A stretch of 64,000 nucleotides of DNA from Kibdelosporangium philippinense (lineage in GTDB: Bacteria; Actinomycetota; Actinomycetes; Mycobacteriales; Pseudonocardiaceae): assembly GCF_021390435.2 (NCBI RefSeq), contig NZ_JAJVCN010000005.1, positions 62,001-126,000 of the forward strand. Reading direction: 5' to 3'. The position numbers and the translations under genes are program-made. The notes beneath the pieces were generated by a model. It did no database searches and was not told the origin of the DNA. It saw nothing but the letters and a program-made list of their open reading frames with translations. Within the stretch, counting starts at the first letter, position 1, and every line of letters starts with the position of its first letter. Below, in pieces: positions 7,037 to 15,253 of this stretch.

Positions 7037-9439
7037 ATGTCGTTGCTGAACCGCAGCATGCTCGACCCGCTGAAGATGCGGGACTGGCGGCTGGTTCCCG
7101 CAGCCATTGCCGTCTGGCTCGCAGCCCTCCTCGGCCTGCTTGTCAGCTGGTGGTGCACGGTGGTAATCGGTGTGTTGGCCGGTAGTGCAGGAGCCCTCGT
7201 CCTCTGGAAGCGCTGGCCCGCACTGGGTCTGCGCGGTGATGGACGTGGCCGATGGTTGAGACGCGGGATGGGCTGGTCATTGTTGGTCTGCGGTGCGGTC
7301 TCCATCGTGCCGACCTCATGGCGGCTCAAGGACTGGGAGCAGGACCCGCTCAGGTTCTACGCGGACCGAGGAGAAGCAGCGCACCTGACGGTCGTCCTGT
7401 CGGACCGCCCACAGCCCATATTCTCCGCGGGATTCGGCGGGCAACAAGCGGGCGCGCGATTGGCGTCTGCATCCGCTGAAGTCAAAGAGGCCAAAGTGGA
7501 CGGCCAAAGCATTCCGTCGACGGGAGCAGTAGTGCTCCTTGTCCCCATGGCAGGTTGGTCAAGCCTCCTGCCAGGACAGCAACTCCGCGCCGACGGGACT
7601 CTCGCGCCCGGAGACTCGGCGGTAGCCGTGCTGCGAGTGCGAGGACCGCCTACTGACGTGACACCTGCGCCGGTGTGGCAGCGAGTCGCCGAGGAAATGC
7701 GCGCCGGGTTGCGGCAAGCAGCCGGAGTCCTATCGCCTGAATCAGCGGGATTGTTGCCTGCGCTGGTAGTCGGCGACACGACAATGCTGCCGCAACGCGT
7801 GGTCGAAGAGTTCCGTGCGGCCGGGATGGCGCATCTGCTGGCTGTGAGCGGGGCGAACCTGGCGATTGTGGGCGTGGCGACGCTGCTGTTGCTACGGCTC
7901 ATGAGGCTTGGGCCGAGGCTTTGCGCGACAGGCGCCGGATTGACGCTGGTTGGCTTCGTTGTGCTCGCTGGGCCGGAGCCGAGTGTCCTACGTGCCGCAG
8001 TCATGGGTGGCGTGGGGTTGCTGGCGTTGGTGATTGGGCGTGAGCGGGCCGCGTTGCCTGCGCTGGCCACGTCGGTCATCGTGCTGGTGCTGCACGACCC
8101 GATGATGGCGACGAGCATTGGGTTCGCGTTGTCCGTGTTGGCAACGGGTGCGTTGGTTCTGCTCGCGACGAGATGGTCGCGGTCGATGGCTGACCGTGGC
8201 GTGCCGCGGATGCTCGCGGAAGCAGTGGCGGTACCGGCTGCTGCGCACTTGGCCACAGCACCGGTAGTGGCCGGGATGAGTGGGCAGATCAGCTTGGTTG
8301 CCGTTGGCGCGAACTTGTTGGCCTCAGCGGTCGTGGCTCCGGCGACTGTGTTGGGTTTGCTGGCCGCGCTTGCCGCTGGGCTGTTTCCGTGGCTTGCCGA
8401 GTTCTTCGTCTGGCTCGCTGGGCCGGAGCTGTACTGGATGATCCAGGTCGGGCGGCACGCCGCCGCGATCCCCGGTGCGGTACTGGACTGGCCTACCGGA
8501 TGGTGGGGAGGGATGCTGCTGGCCGTTGTCCTGACCGTGGGCGTTCTGTTGTTGCGGCACAGGCGTTTGCGTGTCCTGGCTGCTGCCATGGTCGTCGGAT
8601 TCGCGGTCGTGTTGGTCCCGATCCGGGTTGTCGCGCCCGGATGGCCGCCGTCCGGGTGGTCGTCGGTGGCGTGTGATGTCGGTCAGGGTGACGCGGTCGT
8701 CCTGGCGACCGACGAACCAGGGCGCGCCGTGCTCGTCGACACAGGTCCAGATCCCGGAGCCATCGCCGGGTGCTTGAACAGGCTGGGGGTGTCACGGATT
8801 CCCTTGGTGATCCTGACGCACCTGCATGCCGACCACGTCGGTGGACTGCCTGCGGTGCTGGGCGGGAACGCCATCGGTGCGGTTGCCGTCGGCTCGGGCA
8901 GATTGCCTGCGTGGGCATGGCGCCAGGTGCAGTCGGAGGCTGAACGATCCCAGGTGCCCGTGCTCTGGCTGACCGCGGGGCAACGTTTGAACTGGCCAGG
9001 TTTGACCATCGAGGTGCTCGGCCCGCGTTACGCCGACACCACACAGGAAGGTGAGGCAACCGGAACGGAGATCAACAACGGGTCGCTGGTGCTGCGGGCG
9101 ACCACAGGAAGCGGCCGGGTCCTGCTGACCGGTGACGTCGAACTGGCCGCACAGGCCGACTTGCTGGACACCAGGGTCGACCTGCGCGCCGATGTCCTCA
9201 AGGTGCCGCATCACGGCAGCCGGTACATCGTCCCGGAGTTCATCGATGCTGTCCGCCCCCGCGTCGCCATGATCAGCGTGGGCGCGGCAAACCGTTACGG
9301 CCACCCGAATCCGGGCACGCTCCGGCGACTTGTCGCTGGGGGAGCGATGGTGTTGCGGACAGACCAGGACGGTGATGTCGCTGTGGTCGGCGACTTGACC
9401 GTTGTCCGCAGAAGAGATCCACGTGGGCCGCCGAAGTAA
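7037..9439 (+). CDS. comEC: ComEC/Rec2 DNA-uptake channel protein
   Basis: The 800-residue inner-membrane protein has two or three N-terminal membrane helices, a DUF4131-like external domain (about 60-200), the multi-helix competence channel domain (about 210-520), and a C-terminal metallo-beta-lactamase-like domain (about 535-790) with the metal motif THLHADHVGG and a later KVPHHGSRY. In the family the channel passes single-stranded DNA and the C-terminal domain may degrade the other strand. An ideal AAGGAGG sits 6 bases before the ATG. Presence of both comEA and comEC suggests DNA-uptake potential, though pilus genes are not in this window. Confidence 0.95.
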   Translation: MSLLNRSMLDPLKMRDWRLVPAAIAVWLAALLGLLVSWWCTVVIGVLAGSAGALVLWKRWPALGLRGDGRGRWLRRGMGWSLLVCGAVSIVPTSWRLKDWEQDPLRFYADRGEAAHLTVVLSDRPQPIFSAGFGGQQAGARLASASAEVKEAKVDGQSIPSTGAVVLLVPMAGWSSLLPGQQLRADGTLAPGDSAVAVLRVRGPPTDVTPAPVWQRVAEEMRAGLRQAAGVLSPESAGLLPALVVGDTTMLPQRVVEEFRAAGMAHLLAVSGANLAIVGVATLLLLRLMRLGPRLCATGAGLTLVGFVVLAGPEPSVLRAAVMGGVGLLALVIGRERAALPALATSVIVLVLHDPMMATSIGFALSVLATGALVLLATRWSRSMADRGVPRMLAEAVAVPAAAHLATAPVVAGMSGQISLVAVGANLLASAVVAPATVLGLLAALAAGLFPWLAEFFVWLAGPELYWMIQVGRHAAAIPGAVLDWPTGWWGGMLLAVVLTVGVLLLRHRRLRVLAAAMVVGFAVVLVPIRVVAPGWPPSGWSSVACDVGQGDAVVLATDEPGRAVLVDTGPDPGAIAGCLNRLGVSRIPLVILTHLHADHVGGLPAVLGGNAIGAVAVGSGRLPAWAWRQVQSEAERSQVPVLWLTAGQRLNWPGLTIEVLGPRYADTTQEGEATGTEINNGSLVLRATTGSGRVLLTGDVELAAQADLLDTRVDLRADVLKVPHHGSRYIVPEFIDAVRPRVAMISVGAANRYGHPNPGTLRRLVAGGAMVLRTDQDGDVAVVGDLTVVRRRDPRGPPK

Positions 9440-9443
9440 CGCG

Positions 9444-9468
9444 GCCAGGGCGCGAACCGCGCCCTGGC
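9444..9468. terminator. Terminator hairpin between comEC and the convergent membrane gene
   Basis: An 11 bp stem (core CCAGGGCGCG and complement) with a 3-base AAC loop begins five bases after the comEC stop, immediately before the stop of the minus-strand neighbour. It probably serves both. Confidence 0.75.
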
Positions 9469-9469
9469 T

Positions 9470-10302
9470 TCACGTCAACACAGGAGGTGGGGTATAGGAA
9501 GGACCAGAGAAGCCCGGGCGCGGGATCCTGGTGACACGTTCACCGCCTAGCGGACCGCCAGGACGTTGGCTGTCGAGTTCCATCAGTCGCTGTTCCTCAG
9601 CGCGTAAAGCCTTGGTGCGACGGCGGATAGTCCTCTGCTGCGCGATGAAAGCCTTGACGCCCACGAAGATCGGGACAGAGAGCGTCAAAACTACGAAGAG
9701 ACCGGCAAGTCGTGGGCCCATGGCTTCTTTGCCTTCGCTGAAGGAAAGCATGGCGGCGCCGATGATCCACACGACCCCAACTTGATGGTCGGGAAAGGAC
9801 TGCGTGTGTCATGACGCGAGAATGCGCGGTAAACGTTGAACTCTGCGGCGATCTGCGCGCGGACCAGCCACAGGCGGCGCAGTGTCGCGTCAGGAGGCAC
9901 GTCGCCTGCCGGGATGTCGTGGTAGAAGGAGACTTGGACAGCAGGGACCTCAGGAACTGGGTCGGGGAACTCCCGCCACACCTCGTGCGGTAGCCAGCCC
10001 TCGCCAGGGATCGGGGCGTAATCACGCACTCCTGGATGTGTACGGATCTGTTTCCTGATCGGTGGTACTGGCGCTTCCAGCCGATAGCCGAAGTACAGCA
10101 GGACGAGGATCACTCCGGCGCTTGCGATGATCACCGGCCAGAACGGGTCGCTTGGCGGGGCCAGCTGCTCGCCCAACAGCACGCAGTTGATCATCGCGAT
10201 CACCACGGCTGAGGACTTCAGCCAGTACCCCAGTCTTTCCACGGCGAAAGGAAGTATCACAAAGGACAGTGCGCGGTCACCGGTCGAGGCGCTCGATCTC
10301 AT
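9470..10302 (-). pseudogene. Unknown multi-pass membrane protein, apparently frameshifted
   Basis: Two reading frames together make one plausible protein. The first (10302 to about 9800) has two membrane segments near its start, then a soluble stretch ending NVYRAFSRHD. The second (about 9810 to 9470) has two more hydrophobic segments (VGVVWIIGAAMLSF and LAGLFVVLTLSVPIFVGV) and a basic tail. After the switch point the first frame turns into low-complexity Ser/Pro sequence, as expected when reading out of frame. A single indel between about 9775 and 9812 would join them into roughly 275 residues. The annotated first start overlaps marR by 26 bases; a GTG further in is possible. Family unknown. 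Confidence 0.5.
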
Positions 10303-10726
10303 CGCGCAACACCGTCACCGACTGCTCGGCGAAGTGGTGCAGTGTGGCCAGTTGTTCCAGGTCGTACTGGGTGAGGATCTCCGACATCCGGTCGAACAGT
10401 GGGGTGTAGAGATCAGTGGCCAACTGTGCCCGTTCGGGCACGGCGGTGACAACGACCTGGCGCCGGTCAGTCTTCGACTGTTCCCGGTGGGCGAAGCCTG
10501 CCTTCTCGAGCCGGTCGACGACGGACGTGATCGCGCTCGGCGACATCCGTAGCTCCTTGGCCAGCTCGCGAGGCGTCTGCGGCCGCTGGATGAGCAGGAA
10601 AAGGCACTTCAAATCGGTGCTGGCGATCCCGAGACGAGCCGCGATCGCGTCGCCGAGCGTCGTGCCGAGTGCGGCAGCTTGCTGCTGGACAGCCAGCAGC
10701 CGGGTTACCAGGTCGGGATCGGCCAC
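10277..10726 (-). CDS. MarR family transcriptional regulator
   Basis: The 149-residue protein has the MarR winged helix: recognition region ELAKELRMSPSAITSVVDRLEKAGF at about residues 54-78 and wing REQSKTDRRQVVVTAV. Family members bind as dimers to short palindromes and respond to small phenolic or other ligands. The GTG start has AAGGAG six bases upstream. It is divergent from the beta-propeller gene, with an AT-rich 65-base spacer that probably holds its operator, and it overlaps the downstream membrane gene, so the two are likely co-transcribed. Confidence 0.9.
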   Translation of the reverse strand: MADPDLVTRLLAVQQQAAALGTTLGDAIAARLGIASTDLKCLFLLIQRPQTPRELAKELRMSPSAITSVVDRLEKAGFAHREQSKTDRRQVVVTAVPERAQLATDLYTPLFDRMSEILTQYDLEQLATLHHFAEQSVTVLRDEIERLDR

Positions 10727-10800
10727 CGCGACTCCTTCGTTCGATCGTGGTATAGCTTAGTTGGTGAGATATTTGGTTGTCGAATTAAGGGGTGGTGGCG
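10727..10800. promoter_or_regulatory. AT-rich divergent promoter region, candidate MarR operator
   Basis: The short spacer between marR and the plus-strand gene is markedly AT-rich compared with its surroundings. It contains CTTAGTT and, 20 bases on, AATTAAG, an imperfect inverted pair, plus the related words TTAGTTGG and TTTGGTTG. Both promoters must lie here, so autoregulation and control of the neighbour are plausible. Exact sites are inferred. Confidence 0.4.
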
Positions 10801-11733
10801 GTGCAGCAGCTCGTCTTCGGCGGGAACGCCCGCAAAGGGCTGTCCGGCCTGCGTAACCTGGACACGGTCGCCGATCCGAGCGTGACCTGGCGTGGTGATC
10901 GTTGGTGGATGGTGCTGGGCGGGACGCACGGCCAAGACCGCGTGATCAAGTTATTCACCGCCGAGTCGACAGTGGCGAACGACGGTTGGCGGATCATGAC
11001 CGCGCAGGACGATCCAGGTCTGGCCGTTCAGTTGGCAGACGCCCCAACGCCCGACGGGTGGGATGCCACCGGCTACCACTGTCCGGCGTATGCACGTGGG
11101 CGCGATGCCAGCGGCGCCGTCGTCGAGCGGATCTACTACGCGAGCTCGTCGAGTTTCGACAGCTTGTATGGGCCGTACCAGATCGGCTATCTGCAATTGA
11201 TGGGCGACGATTGGGTTCGTCGACCGGAACCGGTGTTCACCGCGAGCGAGCCGTGGGAACGAGGCACGGTCCTCGAACCGAACGTCCTCTTCTGCGATGG
11301 GCGCTGGCTCCTTCGCTACACGGCAGGCCTGGCCACAGGCGCGCTCGCGATGACCGGCCTGGTCGAAAGCCCGGACGGTGTCAGCGGATGGCGCCGGATC
11401 GGCGCGCCCGAAGCCAGGCAGTTCGATGCTCACGTGATCGCCGGTGATCATGGGTTCGACCTGATCATCTCCCGGCACCCGCTCGACTCGAAGTTCACGC
11501 CCGACGACGGTCTCTGGCACTCGCGAGGCGAAAACCCGGATGGTCCTTGGAACCCCGCGCAGCAACTGGTGAGCACCATCGACGGCACTGACTGGCACCA
11601 GTCCGGTGTCTGGAAACCCACTGCCGTAAGGGAAAACGGTCGCTTGGTGGTGTTCTCCACAGTGGCGCAGCCCGGCGAGAACCCTTACGTGCCAGCGCTT
11701 GGCATCGGCATGTACGAGGTCTCCGCCGACTGA
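10792..11733 (+). CDS. Beta-propeller protein resembling GH43/GH32-type glycosidases
   Basis: The 313-residue cytoplasmic-looking protein (no signal peptide) has repeated strand patterns typical of five-bladed propeller glycosidases: DPSVTWRGDRWWM near residue 28, YHCPAYARG with an acidic context near 97, RIYYASSSS and EPNVLFCDGRWLLRY around residue 165. This suggests the GH-F/GH-J fold, but I cannot assign a catalytic triad or substrate. Three GTG codons (10792, 10795, 10801) can start it; AAGGGG favours 10801 by spacing. It is divergent from marR, which may regulate it. Confidence 0.5.
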   Translation: MVAVQQLVFGGNARKGLSGLRNLDTVADPSVTWRGDRWWMVLGGTHGQDRVIKLFTAESTVANDGWRIMTAQDDPGLAVQLADAPTPDGWDATGYHCPAYARGRDASGAVVERIYYASSSSFDSLYGPYQIGYLQLMGDDWVRRPEPVFTASEPWERGTVLEPNVLFCDGRWLLRYTAGLATGALAMTGLVESPDGVSGWRRIGAPEARQFDAHVIAGDHGFDLIISRHPLDSKFTPDDGLWHSRGENPDGPWNPAQQLVSTIDGTDWHQSGVWKPTAVRENGRLVVFSTVAQPGENPYVPALGIGMYEVSAD

Positions 11734-11748
11734 GCGGCGGAGACCTCG
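11715..11748. terminator. Terminator hairpin between the propeller gene and thrC
   Basis: A 14 bp perfect stem (CGAGGTCTCCGCCG and complement) surrounds the stop codon of the plus-strand gene, with a 6-base loop. It lies between two convergent genes and could end both transcripts. Confidence 0.7.
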
Positions 11749-11755
11749 GCAAACG

Positions 11756-13012
11756 TCAGAAGCCGAGCGCTTTGTGGACCGCGTCGGCCGACGGCGGGAC
11801 CGTCGCGCGCGGCCCGACCTTGCTCTCGATGGCGTCGAGGGTCTTCAGGCCGTCACCGGTGATCAGCAGGACCGTCTCGGCCTCCGGGTCGAGCTTGCCC
11901 GTCTCGATCAGCTTCTTCGCCGTCGCGACGGTCACGCCGCCCGCGGTCTCGGTGAAAATGCCTTCGGTACGGGCCAGCAGCCGGATGCCTTCGACGACTT
12001 CCTCGTCGCTGACGTCTTCGATTGCGCCGTTGGTGCGGTTGACGACATCCAGCACGTACGGGCCGTCGGCGGGGGCGCCGATGGCCAGCGAGCGCGCGAT
12101 GGTGTCCGGGCGTACGGGCTGGACGACGTCGCGACCTGCCTTGTACGCGGCGGAAACCGGCGAGCAGCCGGTCGCCTGCGCGCCGAAGACACGGTATGGC
12201 GTCTCTTCGACGAGCCCGAGCGTGCCGAGCTCACGGAAACCCTTGTCCACCTTGGTCAACTGCGCACCGGAGGCGATCGGCACGACCACCTGCTGAGGCA
12301 GCCGCCAGCCGAGTTGCTCGGCGATCTCGTAAGCCAGGGTCTTGGAGCCCTCGGCGTAGTACGGCCGGACGTTGACGTTGACGAACGCCCAGTCCTCGTG
12401 CTCCGCGGCCAGTTCGGTGGCCAGCCGGTTCACGTCGTCGTAGTTGCCCTCAACGGCGATCAGCGCGCCGTCGTAAACCGCGGTGGTCAGAATCTTCGCC
12501 TTCTCAAGGGAAGACGGGATCAGCACAACGGATTCCCAGCCGGCACGGGCAGCCGCGGCGGCCGTGGCGTTGGCGAGGTTGCCGGTCGACGGGCAGGCCA
12601 GCACGCGGAAGCCGAGCTGACGCGCGGCAGCCAGTGCGACGGCCACGACGCGGTCTTTGAAGGAGTGCGTGGGGTTTCCGGTGTCGTCCTTGACCCACAG
12701 GCTTTTCACGCCGAGCGCCGCGGCGAGGCGGTCCGCCTTCACCAGCCTGGTCAGCCCGGGTTCGGTGTTCGGGTAGTTGTCCACATCGGACGGAACCGGG
12801 AGCAGGTCACGGTAGCGCCAGATGTTCTTCGGTCCCGCTTCGATGTCTTCCCGCCGGATGTCGCCGAACGAGTACTTGACTTCGAGCGGGCCGAAACACT
12901 CGGCGCAGGCGAATTCCGGGGCGAGTGGGATCTCGTGGCCGCACTCCCGGCACGACAGTGCCTTGGCAGGTCCGAGGTCGAAGGTGGTCGGCGCACCGAC
13001 TGTGGTCGTCAT
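11756..13012 (-). CDS. thrC: Threonine synthase
   Basis: This PLP enzyme converts O-phosphohomoserine to threonine. The 418-residue protein begins with a zinc-ribbon-like segment (CRECGHEI...CAECFGPL, residues 21-41), as in one class of actinobacterial threonine synthases, followed by the fold-type II PLP core with the Schiff-base lysine in THSFKDRV (near residue 120) and the phosphate-binding CPSTGNLANA. The ATG at 13012 has AGGAGA nine bases upstream; an ATG 18 bases earlier lies inside that ribosome site. A SAM-I riboswitch occupies the leader (listed separately), so expression should fall when SAM is abundant. Confidence 0.95.
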   Translation of the reverse strand: MTTTVGAPTTFDLGPAKALSCRECGHEIPLAPEFACAECFGPLEVKYSFGDIRREDIEAGPKNIWRYRDLLPVPSDVDNYPNTEPGLTRLVKADRLAAALGVKSLWVKDDTGNPTHSFKDRVVAVALAAARQLGFRVLACPSTGNLANATAAAAARAGWESVVLIPSSLEKAKILTTAVYDGALIAVEGNYDDVNRLATELAAEHEDWAFVNVNVRPYYAEGSKTLAYEIAEQLGWRLPQQVVVPIASGAQLTKVDKGFRELGTLGLVEETPYRVFGAQATGCSPVSAAYKAGRDVVQPVRPDTIARSLAIGAPADGPYVLDVVNRTNGAIEDVSDEEVVEGIRLLARTEGIFTETAGGVTVATAKKLIETGKLDPEAETVLLITGDGLKTLDAIESKVGPRATVPPSADAVHKALGF

Positions 13013-13025
13013 CGCGAGGTATCTC

Positions 13026-13136
13026 CTCATCTTTCCGGCTTTCGCCGGTCGGAATTGGCACCGTGTTCGTCACCTGAACGGTGAACGCCGGTTGCCGGGG
13101 CTTCTTCGGGCCGATCCCTCTGCCCCTCTGGATGAG
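13026..13136 (-). promoter_or_regulatory. SAM-I (S-box) riboswitch in the thrC leader
   Basis: Read on the minus strand, the leader matches the S-box consensus in order: CTCATC (P1), CAGAGGGGCAGAGGGA, GGCCC, CCCCGGCAACC, then GGTGCCAATTCC, a small GC hairpin and GAAAGATGAG closing P1. The two P1 strands (CTCATC and GATGAG) are fully complementary. The 3' strand of P1 runs directly into the thrC ribosome site (GGAGA), so ligand binding would most simply block translation initiation. No separate terminator stem with a T-tract is visible. The class and the mechanism are inferred from sequence alone. Confidence 0.88.
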
Positions 13137-13237
13137 CAATGTTCAGTTGTGGGTCTGTCAGCAGGACACGTTACGGCACGCCGGTTACTCAATGCCACCC
13201 ATGGCGCCCACTATCCGGGAGGGCGAGGCGTGGCAGT

Positions 13238-14227
13238 ATGCGTGATGTGAACGCCCCGGCCGTGACGCCCGAGCCGCTGCAACTGGTGCTGGGTGAGGAA
13301 GAGCTACTGGTAGACCGCGCGGTCCGGGCCGCGCTGGAATCCGCGCGCCTCGCCGACCCAACCGCGGACCTGACCAGGGTCCGGGTGGCTGATCTCACAA
13401 CCCCGCAGCTCACCGAGTTGGTCAGTCCATCACTGTTCGCCGAGGCTCGCGTGGTGGTGCTGGAGGCGGCGCACGAGGCAGCACAGGAGATCGCCGACGC
13501 GATCATCGCGTACGGCAAGAACCCGGCAGATGGCGTCGTGCTCGTGGTCTTGCATTCAGGAGGCGGACGCAGCAAGGTCGCCAAGGCCCTGCCCGCGGCC
13601 TTGAAGAAAGCGGGCGCGAAGGTAACCGAGTGCCCGAAGATGACGAAGGCCTCGGAGCGTGAAGAGTTCGTCCGGCACGAAATCCGCGTCGCCGGAGGCA
13701 AAACCGACGCAGCCGCAGTCGCTGCCCTAATCGAAACCGTCGGCTCAGACCTGCGAGAACTCGCCTCGGCAGCCGCGCAGCTGGTCGCCGACACCGACGG
13801 CAAGGTCGACGAGACAGCCGTCCGCCGCTATCACAACGGCCGGGCGGAGGTGAACGGCTTCGCGGTCGCGGAGAAGGCCGTCGTCGGAGACCTGCCGGGA
13901 GCGCTGGAAGCGCTGAGGTGGGCGATGCAGCTCGGCGTGCCGCACGTGCTGGTCGCTGACGCCCTGTATGACGCGGTCCGCACTGTCGCCCGCATCGCGC
14001 CACTCGGCCGGGTCGACCCGTTCAAAAGTGCCGGTGAGCTGGGCATGCCGCCCTGGAAGATCCGGAAGGCAATGGGCCAGACCCGCGGCTGGCACCCAGC
14101 GGGCCTTGCGGACGCGATGCAGATCGTCGCCAAACTGAATGCGGACGTGAAGGGCGCGGCGGCCGACGCGGGCTACGCCTTGGAGCTGGCGATCATCAAG
14201 ATCGCCCGAGCCCACCGCCGCGCCTGA
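13238..14227 (+). CDS. holA: DNA polymerase III subunit delta
   Basis: The 329-residue clamp-loader delta subunit opens the sliding clamp during loading. It has the family N-terminus LQLVLGEEELLVDRAV at about residues 11-26, the Walker-like region around residue 100 (VVLVVLHSGGGRSKVAKAL), and the C-terminal helical collar ending LELAIIKIARAHR. The order comEA-comEC-holA-rpsT is shared with mycobacteria. I use the ATG at 13238; a GTG nine bases later is an equally possible start. It is divergent from thrC and its riboswitch. Confidence 0.93.
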   Translation: MRDVNAPAVTPEPLQLVLGEEELLVDRAVRAALESARLADPTADLTRVRVADLTTPQLTELVSPSLFAEARVVVLEAAHEAAQEIADAIIAYGKNPADGVVLVVLHSGGGRSKVAKALPAALKKAGAKVTECPKMTKASEREEFVRHEIRVAGGKTDAAAVAALIETVGSDLRELASAAAQLVADTDGKVDETAVRRYHNGRAEVNGFAVAEKAVVGDLPGALEALRWAMQLGVPHVLVADALYDAVRTVARIAPLGRVDPFKSAGELGMPPWKIRKAMGQTRGWHPAGLADAMQIVAKLNADVKGAAADAGYALELAIIKIARAHRRA

Positions 14228-14234
14228 TCCGGAC

Positions 14235-14430
14235 GGCTTCCGCGCCATTCCACGCTGGTTTTCGAGGGGTTTCCGCGGGCCTGCTTTGTCTGGAGTGGCT
14301 GGTTCGGAGGGTTTCGCGCGGGCTTGCTCTGCGGCGGACTCGCTGGTTCCGGCGGTTTCCCTTGGACTCGCTCTACGTGGAAGTGGCTGGTCTCGCGCGG
14401 ACTTGCTCTGCCTGCGACCTGGTCTGGAGG
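14235..14430 (+). repeat. Degenerate tandem repeat, about 42 bp, four to five units
   Basis: Units start near 14235, 14268, 14310, 14354 and 14389. The consensus is roughly GGTTTCnCGCGGGCTTGCTC followed by TGCnTGGAnTGGCTGGTTCnG. Each unit differs at several places and the last is shortened. The array lies directly after holA and in no plausible reading frame. Confidence 0.6.
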
Positions 14431-14744
14431 GGCTCCGACAGAGGCCCATCCACCTAGGCGCTTAGACCCGGCCCGGGCAGCCTACGGCATCCCACCGACA
14501 CAAATCGGCGCCTGAAATGAGCACCCCCCGATGGCCCAAAGTACTGGGTGGGTCTGACAGAAATCGCAGGTTGGGGCGGGAAACGGTGGCGGCTGTGGAT
14601 GGCGAGATGGTGATGGTTCCAGGGGCATGACATGCGAGGGGCCGGGAGCTTGTAGGTCTCGCTGGGCCATGTGGCCGGATGGCAACACCATGGCCACCGC
14701 AGGCAGAGGCGCGCGGGCGGGTAGGACGGTTCGGCCGGACATGC
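14431..14744. other. Intergenic stretch between holA repeat array and rpsT terminator
   Basis: No gene is supported. A minus-strand frame (14742-14482) of 86 codons ends with CDFCQTHPVLWAIGGC, which looks faintly like a cysteine-containing tail, but the rest is proline-rich and low in information, so I do not call it. No hairpins or repeats stand out. Confidence 0.35.
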
Positions 14745-14782
14745 GAAAGGGGCCCGTACCTTCGCAGGTGCGGGCCCCTTTC
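14745..14782 (-). terminator. rpsT terminator hairpin
   Basis: A 17 bp stem with a single G-T pair (GAAAGGGGCCCGTACCT against its partner) closes on a TCGC tetraloop, 13 bases after the rpsT stop on the minus strand. It is the strongest hairpin in this gap. Confidence 0.85.
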
Positions 14783-14794
14783 TGCAGGCTCTTG

Positions 14795-15055
14795 TCAGAG
14801 GCTGTTCGCGCGCTTGGCCATTGCCGACTTGCGGTTGGCGGCCTGGTTGGCGTGGATGACGCCCTTACCCGCGGCCTTGTCCAGCTGGCGGCTGGCGACC
14901 TGCAGCAGCTCGATGGCCTTGTCCTTGTCGCCGGCGTCGGCGGCCTCGCGGAACTTCCGGATCGCCGTCTTCACCGAGGACTTCACGGACTTGTTGCGCA
15001 GGCGAGCGGCTTCGTTCGTCTTGATGCGCTTGATCTGGGACTTGATGTTGGCCAC
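14795..15055 (-). CDS. rpsT: 30S ribosomal protein bS20
   Basis: The 86-residue basic protein starts ANIKSQIKRIKTNEAAR after a GTG start and ends AMAKRANSL, the full bS20 pattern. It binds 16S rRNA early in 30S assembly. GAGGAG lies nine bases upstream of the GTG; a longer open frame upstream is not part of the protein. The gene faces holA, as in mycobacteria, and is followed by a strong hairpin terminator. Confidence 0.97.
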   Translation of the reverse strand: MANIKSQIKRIKTNEAARLRNKSVKSSVKTAIRKFREAADAGDKDKAIELLQVASRQLDKAAGKGVIHANQAANRKSAMAKRANSL

Positions 15056-15253
15056 GCTTGTACTCCTCAGTATCGCTATCCGGATTGCCGTACCGCGACT
15101 TGTCGGCCCCGCTGGTCGCGGGTTTCCTCCAGGGCGGAATGCCACACGGCACGGCTGCCGTAGAGAGTAACAACCCGTCACCTTTGTCGGCGAATCCACC
15201 CCCTGGGAAAACGGGTAACGACGTTCTCGCAGCTTGTAGCAGGGTGGGGACCT

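Noticed and set aside
14482..14742. Minus-strand 86-codon frame with CDFC near its end
   Set aside because: Mostly proline-rich, no recognisable domain or ribosome site, and surrounded by non-coding repeats.
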